From Artemisia argyi (taxonomy: Eukaryota > Streptophyta > Magnoliopsida > Asterales > Asteraceae): 64,000 bases of DNA. The translations under genes and the position numbers were made by a program. The stretch spans positions 11,331,897 through 11,395,896 of the forward strand of contig CM060684.1 of assembly GCA_030686995.1 (NCBI GenBank), given 5' to 3'. Under the pieces are notes generated by a model that saw only the letters and a program-made list of their open reading frames with translations, made no database searches and was not told the DNA's origin. Shown here piece by piece: positions 45,700-57,939 of the stretch. Position 1 is the stretch's first letter. Every line of letters begins with the position of its first letter.

Positions 45700-45846
45700 A
45701 ATGTTTTTTTTTTTTTTTTTTTGTTTTTTGTTTTTTGTTTTTTGTTTTTTTGTTTTGTTTTTTTTTTGTTTTTTATTTATTTTTTTTTTGTTTTTTTTTG
45801 TTTTTTTTGTTTTTTTTTTTTGCTTTTTTTGTTTTGTTTTTTTTTA
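45700..45846. repeat. T-rich low-complexity tract
   Basis: Long T-runs broken by single G or GC; Phe-rich frame is an artefact. Confidence 0.97.
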
Positions 45847-46096
45847 TGTGAAATGAATAAAAAGGTGAAGTGAGCTTATTTTTTATTGTGTGTCATAAAA
45901 ATGTTATAAAATAGTGTTTTTTGGTTGTATGTTATTGAAATTGTTTACGTATGATACATATTGGGGGTTTGGATGGTCGATCGTGTGGTTTTCCACATTC
46001 GGTAAGGACCCAAAGTGTAACTGGAGTCACGAGTTGAGTTAATTAAGGCTCACGAGCCGACTCGATTTGTTTGTGTCAATTACTCAATAGGATAAT

Positions 46097-46395
46097 TGTT
46101 GCAACATTAGTCTCTATATTAGCATGTCATTAAGTCTAGGGGTTAAAGTGTTAAGTTTCTTATTCTTAGATAAGTAGAAAGTCCAAGCCGGCTATTGTTT
46201 TATTTCCTTTTTCTTTTACAGCCGACTATGTCTTCTATGTGTATTAGGAGTCAGTTTTCCTCCCCCCTCATCTCTATAAAAGGAGGTGAGGGCAGGGTCT
46301 TATACGTCATTCTTTCAAGCTTAATCTAATCATTCAATCAAGGGTAATCACGTGTGCTTGTTCTTTTCTTTACTGTCGATATAAAGCAACGTTAA
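46097..46395 (+). repeat. Diverged LTR relic of the 48.8 kb Copia family
   Basis: TGTTGCAACATTAGTCTCTA parallels the start of the LTR at 48843. CTCATCTCTATAAAAGGAGG (46268-46287), the TTCTTTCAA phrase and CTTGTTCTTTTC also correspond. It stops before the LTR end; no second LTR found. Confidence 0.75.
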
Positions 46396-46399
46396 TTTG

Positions 46400-48190
46400 A
46401 TAGATAGAGAGACGAGATTGTGGAAGAGGGAGTGCCAAAGATTTGGTTCAAGTTTTATGATCGGTTTGTATGTGAATATAAGTATTTGGTGGATCAGATA
46501 TGATTGATGATTCGTGACATAAAATTAAGCGTAATAGAGGCTCCAACAACGCGTTCCTCCCCCTTCTCCCAGTTGACGCGTTCTCATAACTATGTCACCA
46601 CCACCATGACATTGGTGTGGTGGGTTTTTGAGGAGATGGTGGTGCACACCACCGACTTGGGAGAAGGTGGTGCGCACGAGTGACTTATGAGAAGGGGGTG
46701 ATGTTATTTTTGTTTGTGTCTGATGGTGAAGTTGGTGGTCATTTACTACACCAGTTTGGTGGTAGAGTTAACGGTGGAATAAGAACTGATTTAGTGGTGA
46801 GTTAACGATGGTGTAGTTATTTGTGACATATTAATTAAATAAGGATAATAACTATAATTTTACTAGCTAAATAAGATAATTAACTAGCAGTCAAATATGT
46901 TTTAAAGCGTGTTTGAATGTGTAACGGTACGAATTTGACCCATTAAAGATTACTTTCTTTAAGTTTTATACGGGAAATGAAAAAAATTTCGTTTTTTAAT
47001 ATCATGTTTACCTTTTGTATTGAGTTAGTTTTTGTTCTATGTTACACATAGCCCAGCACCTTTGACTATTTTGCTATAAACAATGTGACATTTCATTCAA
47101 TTTGATCAATATCTACTTTCGGCAAAAGAAAAAATATACATAGAAACGAAAGGACCAGAATTTATGATAATTTGTTTAGAACATGAACCAATACATGCAA
47201 AGGTCTGAATCTTTATGTCAATTAACAGTTCATCGAATTTATGACCAATAACTTCTTCAAGGACAAAGTTTCATCTTAGTTGAATAAACTTCTTCATGGC
47301 CAACTACTTCTTCATGTAAGAAGTCATCAATATACACAACAACACCAGCTATACTTAAATTAGGAGCTCATGTACAACTAACAAACATAGCCTTAACTTA
47401 ATTTTAGGTGTTTTAAAGTTGAATTTCTTTTGCTGCCAAAGTATATTTGAAATAACCCTAGAGAAGGTTTTAAGACAACCAAAACAATGCAATGAAGCTA
47501 TTACAATAAAAGATCCTATGGTGGGTTGAATTAATGAGATCTAGAGGCGAAAAAAATCTACCCAGCTAGAGGATATTAAGCCAAACACGCTACGCATCTA
47601 GAGGCGCAACTAGCTTCGATCTCTACATACTCACTACCATATATTGTACTAACATCACTCAAATCTAACAAAACGTTTATGAGTGTATATGAATCATGAC
47701 TTGATGTGTCGTAGATAACAAGTCGATTGGGATCCCACATAAGAAATTCTTTGCTATTCAAAAACAAATAGCCCCAAGAAGTTAGATCCAAAGCTAATGT
47801 AAATAAACATCTTTGGGACTAAACATATTTTACATTCCTCACCCAAAGGTCGAATTTGGTATCATCACCCAAAGATAGTATTCTGCAAACAAACGCATCC
47901 ATCTATTAATCCCATACGACTATTGTCATTATCTGAAATTTTAAAAGGTAGACGTATCTCAGAATGTGCCATTATATCTGTTTAACATTGAGGACGATTA
48001 GTGTTTCGAATCCGAATATCCGATACAAATATCCATTTATATACGTACGCATAATGTAAAATAACGACAAATTAAGCTTGCATTTCTCTTTACACCAACC
48101 AATCTTCAAGGCATCTACGACGATTTCACCGTAGCCAAATCCATTCACATAGGTCTAGTGGTGGCGATATTGAGAACCTTGACTTGGTAT
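46400..48190. repeat. Host duplicated segment, copy B
   Basis: Diverged copy of 14610-17180 (for example TTTTATGATTGGTTTGTATG at 14661 versus 46452). Contains an extra foldback-like block at 46545-46700 (CCTCCCCCTTCTCCCAGTTG with inverted GGGAGAAGGTGGTG) that copy A lacks, possibly a MITE. Apart from the F-box relic no gene is seen. Confidence 0.7.
47560..48175 (-). pseudogene. F-box-associated-domain gene relic
   Basis: Minus strand: NGFGYGEIVVDALKIG near 48110-48160, then FDLWVRNVKYV, then LDLTSWGYLFLNSKEFLMWD and NRLVIYDTSSHDSYTL with LLDLSDVSTIYGSEYVE. The last 71 residues are open (47576-47791); upstream parts carry stops and frameshifts. It corresponds to the relic at 16.1-17.2 kb but lacks its MITE. 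Family call is by motif resemblance. Confidence 0.58.
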
Positions 48191-48842
48191 TTGTTAATAG
48201 CTTTTTTTTTTTTTTTACAAACACATTATATAGTGAAACAAAGTCTCAAACAAACAAATTTACATATCATGTTTCATGGTCGATATACATATGCAAATAG
48301 AGGAATGTATTGTAGCCATAGCAGTCATAACACGTTGTATAGAAGGCGTTCGCCATGTAATCCAAAGGTCGCTATTTAACGAGTCGTCTGTATCAGTGTC
48401 TTAGAGTATTTGAGTTTCTAACTTAGATACTTTAGCACACCAATACAAGACAACTACTCGATTAAATAGCGATCTTTGAATTTCCTTAAGGGTCACTAAT
48501 GTTGCATGTCCCTGCAAACAAAACTTCAATATTCTCTCTTTTGTTTACAACTACCACATATGGTAATCGATTATGACCTTCTTTACCTTTTTAGGCTTTG
48601 CATATCGAGTCTATCATACATCTTTTCACTCTCATCTTCTTCTAAAGGTTCGTCGTTAAATTATGATAAACGTATCACCCTTATTACTTTGTTCTCAAAG
48701 CTAAAAGATGTAAGAACAGTAACCAGTGACTTTTCCATCTCAATAATTGAGATTACTAACCCCTCGGTTATCCACACTTTTATTTTTATTTATTTATTTA
48801 TTTTTAAACTTTGTTACACATTCTTCTTAGCAACTCGATATT
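48176..48842. other. Possible upstream part of the F-box relic
   Basis: Minus-strand scraps (DEPLEEDESEKMYDR; AGTCNISDP.GNSKIAI) resemble the middle of F-box proteins, but stops are frequent. The Copia at 48843 is inserted at its right edge. No intact gene. Confidence 0.35.
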
Positions 48843-49226
48843 TGTTACAAGTTTAGTCTCTATATTAGCTTATTGTTAAGTCCACGGATCTTAGTGTTAA
48901 TGTTTAGTCGTCATAGCTTAAAGAGTCGGTTTGGTTGGCTTGTGTCGCAAGCCCAACCCGTGTCATTGTAATAGCCGACTTAGGACTCTTGTTAGAGTCG
49001 GTTTACCCTCCCCCTCATCTCTATAAAAGGAGGTGAGGGGGGGGGGGGGACGGATTTGGTACGCATTCTTTCAATTACTAATCGAACAAATGATTAGGGA
49101 TACTTACTTGTGCAAAGCTTCTCTTTTGTGTCGATTACATCATAACTGCTTGTGAGTGCTTCCTCTTCAACATCGATATTTATTCCGCTCTAGTAAACCA
49201 GGGTTGTAGGTTATTGAATCACTACA
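48843..49226 (+). repeat. 5' LTR of the Copia
   Basis: TGTTACAAGT ... ATCACTACA. TATA box CTATAAAAGGAGG near 49021, followed by a G-run (about 49037-49049). Confidence 0.95.
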
Positions 49227-49228
49227 AG

Positions 49229-49239
49229 TGGTATCAGAG
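49229..49239 (+). other. Primer binding site of the Copia
   Basis: TGGTATCAGAG two bases after the LTR, complementary to initiator tRNA-Met. About 490 bp of leader without a gene follows. Confidence 0.92.
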
Positions 49240-49731
49240 AGCTAGGTTCGCGAAGGTTTCTGGTTACTTGGTCGATCGATTGAAGGGTTTTGTTGTTAAT
49301 TCTTTTTGTAGGAACAGGAGGTAATTTCTGTTTGGGCTACAAAGTTCTCAAAAACAAATTACTTGGCGTTTGGGTTCGTGAACGACAAGGGTGCAACAAG
49401 AAGGAGCATCAGGAGGTTTTACTCGATAGATAAGGGTTTGTTGGTTTCTTAGATCAACAAGTTTTTCTGGTCGATTATTTTTTTCGTGGTAAAAGAGGAA
49501 GAAGAAGAACAATACCAGATCTCATTGTTGCCTTTTTTGTTTAAAAGTCAACACAACCTTTTAAATCCTGGGATCAGTAAGACCATATATTTAATACTTG
49601 GTTCTTTTGTTTTATTTATAAAAACAAAATGTTATTTTAAGTAAGAGGGTATTGCACAAGGGACTTTATTAGTTTGTGATTGTAAAGGTTTTTTACAAGG
49701 TTTAGCAAATTAATAAAGGGATTAAAGAATA

Positions 49732-52700
49732 ATGGGAGCCAAGTTTGAGATCGAGAAATTCGATGGAACTGGTGATTCGGGTTATGGAGAGTCAAGATGC
49801 ATGCTTTATTAATCCAACATGGATATGAAGCAGCACCGGAGGTTTTACCCACGAATATGGATGCTACAGCGAAAGCTGAGCTAAATAAGAAGGCTCACAG
49901 TGCCATGATTTTGTGTTTAGGTAACAAGGTTCTGAGAGAGGTTACCGAGGAGACGACTGCAGCGGGGGTTTGGACCAAGCTTGAGACTTTATACATGACA
50001 AAGTCCTTGGCCAATAAGTTGTACCTAAAGAATAAGTTGTATACATTCTACATGTCGGCTGGACGTACGATTTCCGAGCATATAGATGAGTTCAACAAAA
50101 TCGTTCTTGATTTAGCAAATATTGAGGTAAAATTCGAGGATGAAGATCTTGCTTTATTATTACTCACTTCTTTACCAGCGTCATACGAACACTTTGTGGA
50201 TACCTTGCTCTATGGACGGGAAGCTTTGACTTTGGAGGATGTGATGGCCACACTGAATTCAAAGGAAATCAAAGAAAGGTTTAAGGCGAAGGGGGATGAT
50301 GGTGAAGGGTTATATGTGAGGGGAAGAACTGATCGCAGGAATTCGCATCAGTCTAGGGGAAAGTCAAGATCGAAGTCTCGAGGTGGAAGACTCAAGTACT
50401 ATATTTGCCAATCTGAGGAGCACTTGAAGAGAAACTGTCCGAAGAATAATCGCAAGAAGTCAAATGGTTTTGTCAAGAAAGATGATTAGCCAAGCTCTAG
50501 TGGTTCGATTTATGACGGTTCTAAGGTGATGATGGTGATGAGTGCAGAAGCCTTATTGGATTGGATTATGGATTCAGGAGGTTCATACCACATGACACCC
50601 AGGTGAGACATATTTTTTAATTTTCTGAAATGCGATGGGGGCAGGGTACTGTTGGGTGACAACAGAGAGTGCAAGATCAGAGGTATTGGCAAGGTCAGGT
50701 TACTACTGAAAGATGGGTCAAGTTTCATGTTACACAATGTCAGGTATATTCCTGAATTGAAAAGAAACTTGATATCGCTGGGAACTCTTGAAAAAGAGGG
50801 ATATACCGTAAAAATGCAGTCGGGCAAAATCAAGGTGATTAATGGTTCTAGGGTTATTTTATCTGGAACCCGAAGGGATAATTGCGTATACTCTTTGGAT
50901 GGCCATGCAGTTGCAGGTGAGCTTAATGCTAGTGTTGAAGAAAAACACAGTCTTGTGCAAGTTTGGCACAAAATACTAGGACATATCAGTAAGGCAGGAC
51001 TTCAGGTGCTAGAAAAGCAGGAGCTGTTTGGCAAGAAAAGTCTAGGTAAGCTCGATTTTTGTGAGAATTGTGTTATGGGAAAGTCACATCGAGTCTGTTT
51101 CGGTGTAGGAAGGCACACTACTCAAGGAGTGATAGACTATGTTCATTCAGACTTATGTGGTCCGTCTCAGGTGGAATCATTGGGAGGTAAGAGGTACTTC
51201 TTATCTATTGTTGATGATTATTCTAGGAGGGTATGGGTTTATATTTTCAGGTTCAAACACGAATCATTTGGAAAGTTCAAAGAGTGGAAGTAGTTAGTAG
51301 AGAATCAGACTGGGAGGACGGTTAAGAAGCTGAGGACAGATAATGGTCTTGAGTTCTGTAATCGGGAGTTTGAGCAACTATGTAGTGAGAGTGGGATTGC
51401 TAGACATTTGACAGTTGCCGGGACGCCGCAGCAGAATGGATTAGCAGAACGGATGAATAGAACTCTCATGGATAAGGTACGCTACTTATTAATTCAGCCT
51501 GGATTGCCCAAGACCTTCTAGGCGGAAGCGACATGTACGGCCGCATATCTTATAAATAGCTCACCATCGACAGCGATTGAGAAAAAGACACCTATGGAGA
51601 TGTGGTCGGGACATCCAAGTGATTATGGGATGTTGAGGATTTTCGGCTGTGTCGCATATTCACACGTTAAACAAGGTAAGCTCGAGCCGAGAGCAGTAAA
51701 ATGAGTTCTTTTGGGGTATCCTGAAGGTGTGAAGGGGTATAGGCTATATAGGCTTGATAATGAATCACCTAAAATAGTCACTAGCAGGAACGTGGTCTTC
51801 AATGAAAGTGTCATGTACAAAGACACGTTGAAGGATTCTGGTGCAGGTACTGATAAGTCTGTTGAGGAATTACAGGTTGAGGTGGAACTGCAGAGGTTAA
51901 ATAATCATTCGCTTGAGGAAGATCTGATTGATGGTCAGGAAGATGGCGATGATGAAGATGCAGGGGATCAGGATCATGATCAAACACCGGATCTCACAGA
52001 TTATCAGTTGGTTCGGGATAGAGAGCCAAGGACAAGAACAAAACCTTTGAGGTTTCGGGATGAGAGTAATATGGCTGCTTACGCGTTTGCTGCAGCAGAG
52101 GAAGAAGATACTCATGAACCATTGACATACTAGGAGGCAGTTACTTGTAAAGATAGATCTAAGTGGAAAGCTGCTATGGATGAAGAGGTGGATTCTCTGG
52201 AGAAGAATGAAACCTATGAGTTAGTGGATCATCCAGCTGGGCAAAAGCTGGTGAGCTACAAATGGCTGTTCAAAATAAAGGAAGGGACTGAAGGTGTTCA
52301 AAAGCCTAGGCATAAGGCGAGGTTGGTGGCTCGTGGATTCACTCAAAGGGCAGGTATTGACTATAATGAAGTATGTTCGCCGGTAGTTCGACACACGTCT
52401 ATTCGGGTTATACTTGGATTGACTGCGTGTAGAGATTATGAGCTAGAGCAGCTTGATATAAAGACAACATTTTTACATGGGAATCTTGAAGAAGTGATCT
52501 ACATGAGACAGCCACCTGGTTATGAACAAGGTAACAAGGTATGTTTGTTAAAGAAATCCCTTTATGGTTTGAAGCAGTCACCTAGGCAATGGTATAAGAG
52601 GTTTGATGAGTACATGCTGAGCAACGGGTTCAAGCGTAGCAGTTACGACAGCTGTGTATATTACAGGAGTTATGCACCAGGTGAGTATATCTATTTACTA

Positions 52701-53678
52701 TTATATGTAGACGATATGCTGATTGCTTGTAAAAGCAAGGCTGAGATTGGGTCTATCAAGTCTTTGCTTAAAAAGGAGTTTGACATGAAAGAGCTCGGGG
52801 AAGCAAAGAAGATTCTTGGTATGGAGAACATTAGGGATCGGAGTCGCAAGATTCTGAGGGTGTCACAATCCGGGTACGTTTCTAAGATTTTAAATAATTA
52901 TAGAATAGACAATGGGAAATCGGTTAAGATGCCATTGGGTGGGCACTTCAAGCTGTCGTTGAAGGATTGTCCGGTTAGGGATTGTGATGTTGAAAGGATG
53001 AGTAGGGTGCCATATGCAAATGCGGTTGGGAGCTTAATGTACTTGATGGTATGCACAAGGCCAGACATAGCGTATGCGGTAAGTGTAGTTAGCGGATATT
53101 TGGCAAATCCAGGTAAAAAGCATTGGGAAGCAGTGAAGTAGATTTTGAAATATTTGCGGGGTACTGCAAACGTGGGTTTGGTGTATGGGACAAACCGTGG
53201 CAACCATGTAGACATAACAGGTTTTGTTGATTCAGACTACGCAAAGGATCCGGATAAAGGTAGGTCAATCACAGGTTACGCGTTTTTAGTACAGGGATGT
53301 GTTGTAAGCTGGAAGGCAATGCTACAACACATGGTGGGTCTTTCAACTACAGAGGCGGAGTATATGGCCCTTACGGAGGCTGTGAAGGAAGCTATTTGGC
53401 TAAGAGGACTCTTAGAAGAGTTGGGCGTGGAGCTTAACACTGTTGCAGTTAATTGTGATAATCAGGGCGCGATTCACTTATCGCGGAATAATGTTTTTCA
53501 TGAAAGGACTAAGCACATCAATGTGCGTTACCACTTTATCATAGAGGTCTTGGAAGCAAAGACGGTTGAAGTTCTGAAGGTGGGTACTGAACACAATGCT
53601 GCGGATGCCTTGACGAAGGTGGTACCTGGACGGAAGTTACAGCACTGCTTGGAGTTGCTGAGTGTCGGAGTAGGCTAA
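49732..53678 (+). pseudogene. Copia gag-pol polyprotein
   Basis: Starts ATG 49732 (MGAKFEIEKFDGTGDS), shifts frame by one missing base before about 49790, then stays in one frame to TAA 53676-53678. In-frame stops: 50487, 50604, 51291, 51519, 51702, 52131, 53139. Domains: gag to about 50.4 kb with a knuckle whose first Cys is lost (KYYICQSEEHLKRNC), protease (MDSGGSYHM, about 50568), integrase zinc site (HKILGH ... CENCVMG) and core (HSDLCGP, TDNGLEFC, NGLAERMNR), RT with YVDD (52704-52715), RNase H (TGFVDSDYAKD; STTEAEYMAL). Two stops replace near-invariant Trp (TF*AEA in integrase; AVK*ILKYL after RT). Confidence 0.95.
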
Positions 53679-53699
53679 TATAAAGCCTAAGGTGGAAAT

Positions 53700-54086
53700 T
53701 GTTACAAGTTTAATCTCTATATTAGCTTATTGTTAAGTCCACGGGTCTTAGTGTTAATGTTTAGTCGTCATAGCTTAAAGAGTCGGTTTGGTTGGCTTGT
53801 GTCCCAAGCCCAACCCGTGTCATTGTAATAGCCGACTTAGGACTCTTGTTAGAGTCGGTTTACCCTCCCCCTCATCTCTATAAAAGGAGGTGAGGGGGGG
53901 GGGGGGGACGGATTTGGTACGCATTCTTTCAATTACTAATCAAACAAACGATTAGGGATACTTACTTGTGCAAAGCTTCTCTTTTCTGTCGATTACATCA
54001 TAACTGCTTGTGTGTGCGCTTCCTCTTCAACATCGATATTTATTCCGCTCTAGTAAACCAGGGTTGTAGGTTATCGAATCACTACA
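53700..54086 (+). repeat. 3' LTR of the Copia
   Basis: Follows AAGGTGGAAAT, the likely polypurine tract. 387 bp, slightly longer than the 5' LTR because of a longer G-run and a GTGTGC insertion. Confidence 0.95.
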
Positions 54087-54135
54087 ATATTAATGTTCTC
54101 ACTTCATCGGTAAATTTTCTACATAAACCACCTAT

Positions 54136-54292
54136 TATATAAAGGGAGATGATTGGGACACTCTTATTTTTTATTGGGACACTCAACTGTATAAACAGTT
54201 AATGTACATTGTAAAAACTGTACAAGTAAGTAATGCATATGGTAGAGTGTCTCAATCAAAAGTATAAGTGTGCAAATCATTACCCTTATATA
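54136..54292. mobile_element. Foldback MITE, about 157 bp
   Basis: Imperfect inverted ends: TATATAAAGGGAGATGATT (left) against TATATAAGGGTAATGATT (right, reversed); inner GGGACACTC against GAGTGTCTC. TA-rich flanks would fit a Tc1/mariner-type element, but the superfamily is uncertain. Confidence 0.6.
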
Positions 54293-54359
54293 AAAGGTAG
54301 GAGTACAAGCATCAAAGCCTCCAAAATCATTAAGCATGATCACAAGTACGTCGTGCATC

Positions 54360-54470
54360 TACAAAAAATTAATAATAAAAATAAAAATAAAGGAAAAAAA
54401 GAAACAACAAAAAAAATAAAAACTAAAAAAAATAAAAACAACAACAACAACAATAATAACAATCTGGATA
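54360..54470. repeat. A-rich low-complexity tract
   Basis: AATAAAAATAAA-type runs, then ACAACAACAACAA. The Lys/Asn frame at 54233-54553 derives from it. Confidence 0.9.
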
Positions 54471-54584
54471 AATTCCAACTTAAACCAGAAAAATCATTAA
54501 ATCAATTATGTGTGATTGTGTTAACAAACATGAGTAAACATGAAGCTATCTAAAGACAAACAATAAGTTTCAGCTACAACACTT

Positions 54585-55090
54585 TCTTATGAATGTGATG
54601 CTGTCATAACATAGATGTTCAGGTCATCTAGGAGATTGCTCTAGAAAATGCTCCCACCATGACAAGCTTCCACGTATATGAGCATTGATTTATAAGAACC
54701 CTTGTAGATGTTTTTTCTTCAAGACGTTGATAAGGTCAGCAGCTAAAATCCTAGAAATATTGGGCATAGCAAGATGGCATGAACCTCCATGACTGGAAAA
54801 GAAATAAAAATACGGTCCTCAGGCTTGCTGTCGACTACCTTCATGCTTTCGCTTTTGACTAAACTCTTATTGCCAAGAAGAACAGCTAGACATTAGATGG
54901 AGTGACGTACACCAGTTATAGTCCTTGGGGACCCCGGCATACACATCGTGGCCTTGTAGATGGGTAATAAGGGTACCAATTGTCACGGTGATGGACAATA
55001 TCATCGTACAAAAAGACGATGATGTTCTCATCTTTCAGCCCACCATTTTTTAAAAGTTGGTAGGCATGGCAGACATCTGCCAACAAAGGT
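54585..55090 (-). pseudogene. Vacuolar processing enzyme / legumain fragment
   Basis: Reading the minus strand in shifting frames gives, in family order, [52 protein letters not shown], the SSHGG region that carries the catalytic His in C13 proteases, AADLINVLKKKH, HGGSIF and LNIYVMTASHS. Several frameshifts and stops; both ends are missing and introns are absent over about 500 bp, so it may be a processed or fragmentary copy. Legumains are vacuolar Asn-specific cysteine proteases. Confidence 0.75.
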
Positions 55091-55139
55091 ATCCTCTAAC
55101 AAAACTAACCATATTATGAAGGTATTCTAATCCACACGT

Positions 55140-55480
55140 TGACATTATCCTCATTTTCCAATCATTCATTTTTAACAAAGTTTGAAAAGTGGAAGTACTG
55201 AACTCATGAAATGCAAGACAACACGTTGTTTAACAAAACAATAATGCACGGGAAAATGACAAAAATCACCCTTTTTCGAACTTTAATTCCTAAAGTAACC
55301 ATTTCTCGGCGCAAAAGCGAAAATACTCATTTTTCACGCACGGGGATAAACAGTTTTAACAATAACCTAAAAACATTAAGATTTAACTATTTAAGAGAGT
55401 AAACTGATATTAAAAACTAACCTTAGAGTTATAGGTTTTTTATGTGTTCAAGAGAAATTGTTTTGTGTTATACTGAGAGA
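55140..55480. repeat. Host duplication D, left copy
   Basis: CATTTTCCAATCATTCATT and AAGATTTAACTATTTAAGAG reappear at about 61311 and 62099. The right copy is enlarged by a retroposon (61536-62030). No gene; 55480-55640 also shows nothing. Confidence 0.65.
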
Positions 55481-55639
55481 CCAAAAAACATCAATGATTA
55501 TAGGATAGGATATATATCTACTTAAATGATCAAATAACTATTGTTATAACATCTTCAAACATCTAATCATCCATTTCATAGACAATGTTCTTGACTAAAA
55601 ATGAACAAATGCTTAACTATATATTGTGCTAGATTGATA

Positions 55640-56475
55640 TAGAATGTGTAATGCATGTTCTTTTGGGGGGAGCAAGGGAACTTATAATGGTGGATGCATG
55701 AGATGTGTTTTTGGTGCATGCCGTTAAGTTGGTGGTTGAAACTTTGTTTAATGTAGTGTAGTTGAGTTCATTAAATCCCTAGAATGACAAGTCGTTTTCT
55801 ACTTGTGTTCAGCCTAGGCTTGTGTTTTGTGTCATGTCCTTTAAGTCAACAACATGGTTTAGTCACTTTCACGTACTTGAAAGCACATAGAAAATCAAAA
55901 GAGACTTGTTTTTTTCTAGATTTAATAAAACATGGCTATGTTGTTAAACATTAACCAAAACGGTCAAGAATTTCGAGTGAGTACTCCACTTCTGATTTGT
56001 GTTGGTCAGGTTTTTGAGTTGGGTGGTGGTTAACGATGAAGAGCGGTGGGTTGTAGTGGTGGTGATTCGTTATGTCAAAGAAAGAACCAGAAAATGGGTG
56101 TCATATTTGACGGGTTTATGAACTTGTTAAAAATTTGTTAAGCTTATAAACTTTTTTAGTGTTTATGAGGCTATACACTTGAGCTTATAAAATCGATAAG
56201 TTTAAGTGTATATTTTTAAAAGTCAAAAACGAGTTTACGAGCCTATCAAATTTTCAATACGTTTATAAGCAGTAAAATAAGCTTTACACAAACACCCAAC
56301 AAGTTAGATGACGTGACGCTCAAATAACATTAAATGACTAGGTTTAGATGAGTAACGACTACGTTTAGTCAGTTGAGCTAGGTTGTGATAAAGGTGGCTA
56401 TAGGCTTGTTGCATGCGCGAATCAATACACACAAAGGTCTGAATCTTTTTGTCAATCGATGGTATACAGAATTTA
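55640..56475. repeat. Host duplicated segment, copy C
   Basis: Diverged copy of about 14030-15160 (GAAAGTTTGTTTAATGTCGA versus GAAACTTTGTTTAATGTAGT; GTTGAGCTAGGTTGTGATAA). It ends at GAATTTATGGCCA (56470), where homology with copies A and B stops and an APO-like exon begins. Confidence 0.7.
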
Positions 56476-56486
56476 TGGCCAGCTTG

Positions 56487-56627
56487 ATCCTCGATCCTTT
56501 TGAGAATCATCGGCCTTAACTTTCTTAAATCTACTCTTGGATTTGATCGGTAGTGTCGGGTAATTTGAATCAACCCGTGCATCATAATCGCGCTATACCC
56601 TAACCTAGAATGCCTCATAGCTGCCAT
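56487..56627 (-). pseudogene. APO-protein-like first-exon fragment
   Basis: 47 codons from ATG 56627 on the minus strand end in PRVDLRKLRPMILKRIED, a phrase I recognise from APO (accumulation of photosystem I) family proteins, organellar RNA-binding proteins. The frame continues into copy C without a GT donor at the junction, so this is a truncated piece rather than a working exon. No other APO segment is visible. Confidence 0.55.
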
Positions 56628-56639
56628 ATATTAATCAGA

Positions 56640-57269
56640 CACTTTTAGAAATGCAAATAGGATGAACCTGTCAATCTCGGACATACACAGGGAGAAAGAA
56701 ATATATCCACTAGGTTTTTAGTGTTGTAAAGGGGTGTTTGTTTCGGCTTGTGGCTCATTTGGTTTTGGGCTTATTTTGTTGACTTATGTTGAAACTTTTC
56801 GGCTTATGTAAGTTTATTATTTTATAATAAACTTATAAACATGAACACTTAAACAAACAAATTGTCGTGGTTTATTATGTTGGTTTAAATTTTTTGTTTT
56901 TAAGCATATATGCATGTAAGGAGTTGCTTATTTCATATAATTTCCACATTGTTCATTTAGTCTCCTAAATGGTAAACGAATAACGTTGTCCTGTTCTCCG
57001 GAAAGGGCGAGTCTTTGACTCAGATGTATGTGCCTAACCCGTGACTGTCTCAGACCAAATCTTTACTCCGTATGAGCAGAATCCCTAACACCCTCTTAGT
57101 AAATAACTATAGTTCATTTCCTATAGCTTAAAAACTCATTCGGAAATGGCGAAACGGCCCAGCTAGGCTGCGCACATAATAATTATTCTTAGTTGTTGTA
57201 AATGACACTAACCTAAACTTGTTGATATTTACCCTTTTCTTTATATGCCCACATTTTTGTTTCCCTCAC
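56640..57269. other. Stretch without a supported gene
   Basis: No coding or repeat structure that I can support. The GC-richer portion 56995-57110 is not a recognisable RNA gene. Confidence 0.4.
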
Positions 57270-57420
57270 TGTTGGCGTATATGTCCGAAGGACACACGGC
57301 GAAAAAAAGCCGATACACTTATGTTGAAGGGCACAGGCCAAAAGGTCATTGTTGATACAAAAGTTGGGCGTTCCTTATTTGGGTTCTTGTTCTCGTACCA
57401 ATCAGATCTTAATGCTTGAG
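57270..57420 (+). repeat. LTR-start relic
   Basis: TGTTGGCGTATATGTCCGAA and GGACACACGGC resemble the starts at 58838 and 58977; probably the first 150 bp of an LTR of the same family. 57421-57939 shows nothing further. Confidence 0.45.
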
Positions 57421-57939
57421 ACCTGCGCACTAAGAAAGCAAACAATCACCGTTAGGCTTATCGTGGGATTGTCTCCCACGATTATCCTCCGGCGTGAGAG
57501 TAAGTAATCGGTTTTAGGGTTGTATCTAAGAGTTAGGGTTGTAAATCGTACCTTTAACGAGAGTTATGACAGTACGAAGTTCTTTGACAGTAAGAGTTAT
57601 GGTTGTATTTAGTGACGTGGGAAAACTCTTTCTTATCCAAAAAGTTCTTTGACAGTACGAATCTTCAGTGTATCTGTGTAAATGTTAAATGTCACTTCAA
57701 AATGGAAACAATAAAAGTCCAATTGTATTAATTATGCATTTATGCCACACTTTCTTTTCTAATACGAGTGAGTGTATAGGTAGATAATTTAACTTAAAAA
57801 ATAGCAGTATATTGTTTATCAAAAGTATCTTTAGATATGTTAGCATACTTTATTTAAAGGCGTCAAGTTTTAACACGACTTCGAAGAAAGAAATGATGCA
57901 AAAGACTTGATAAAGAAAAAATTATACGTATTTTTATAC

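Larger units (their letters stand above)
48843..54086 (+). mobile_element. Complete Ty1/Copia retrotransposon
   Basis: 5244 bp with LTRs 48843-49226 and 53700-54086, tRNA-iMet primer site, gag-pol, and ATATT duplications (48838-48842, 54087-54091). LTRs differ by roughly eight substitutions plus small indels by eye, so it is moderately old. Gag-pol has one frameshift and seven in-frame stops, so the copy is dead. A relic LTR of the family is at 46.1 kb and a distant, deleted relative at 11.1-12.4 kb. Confidence 0.97.

Noticed and set aside
45314..45856. Poly-Tyr, poly-Ile and Phe-rich frames
   Set aside because: ATT and T-rich simple repeats.
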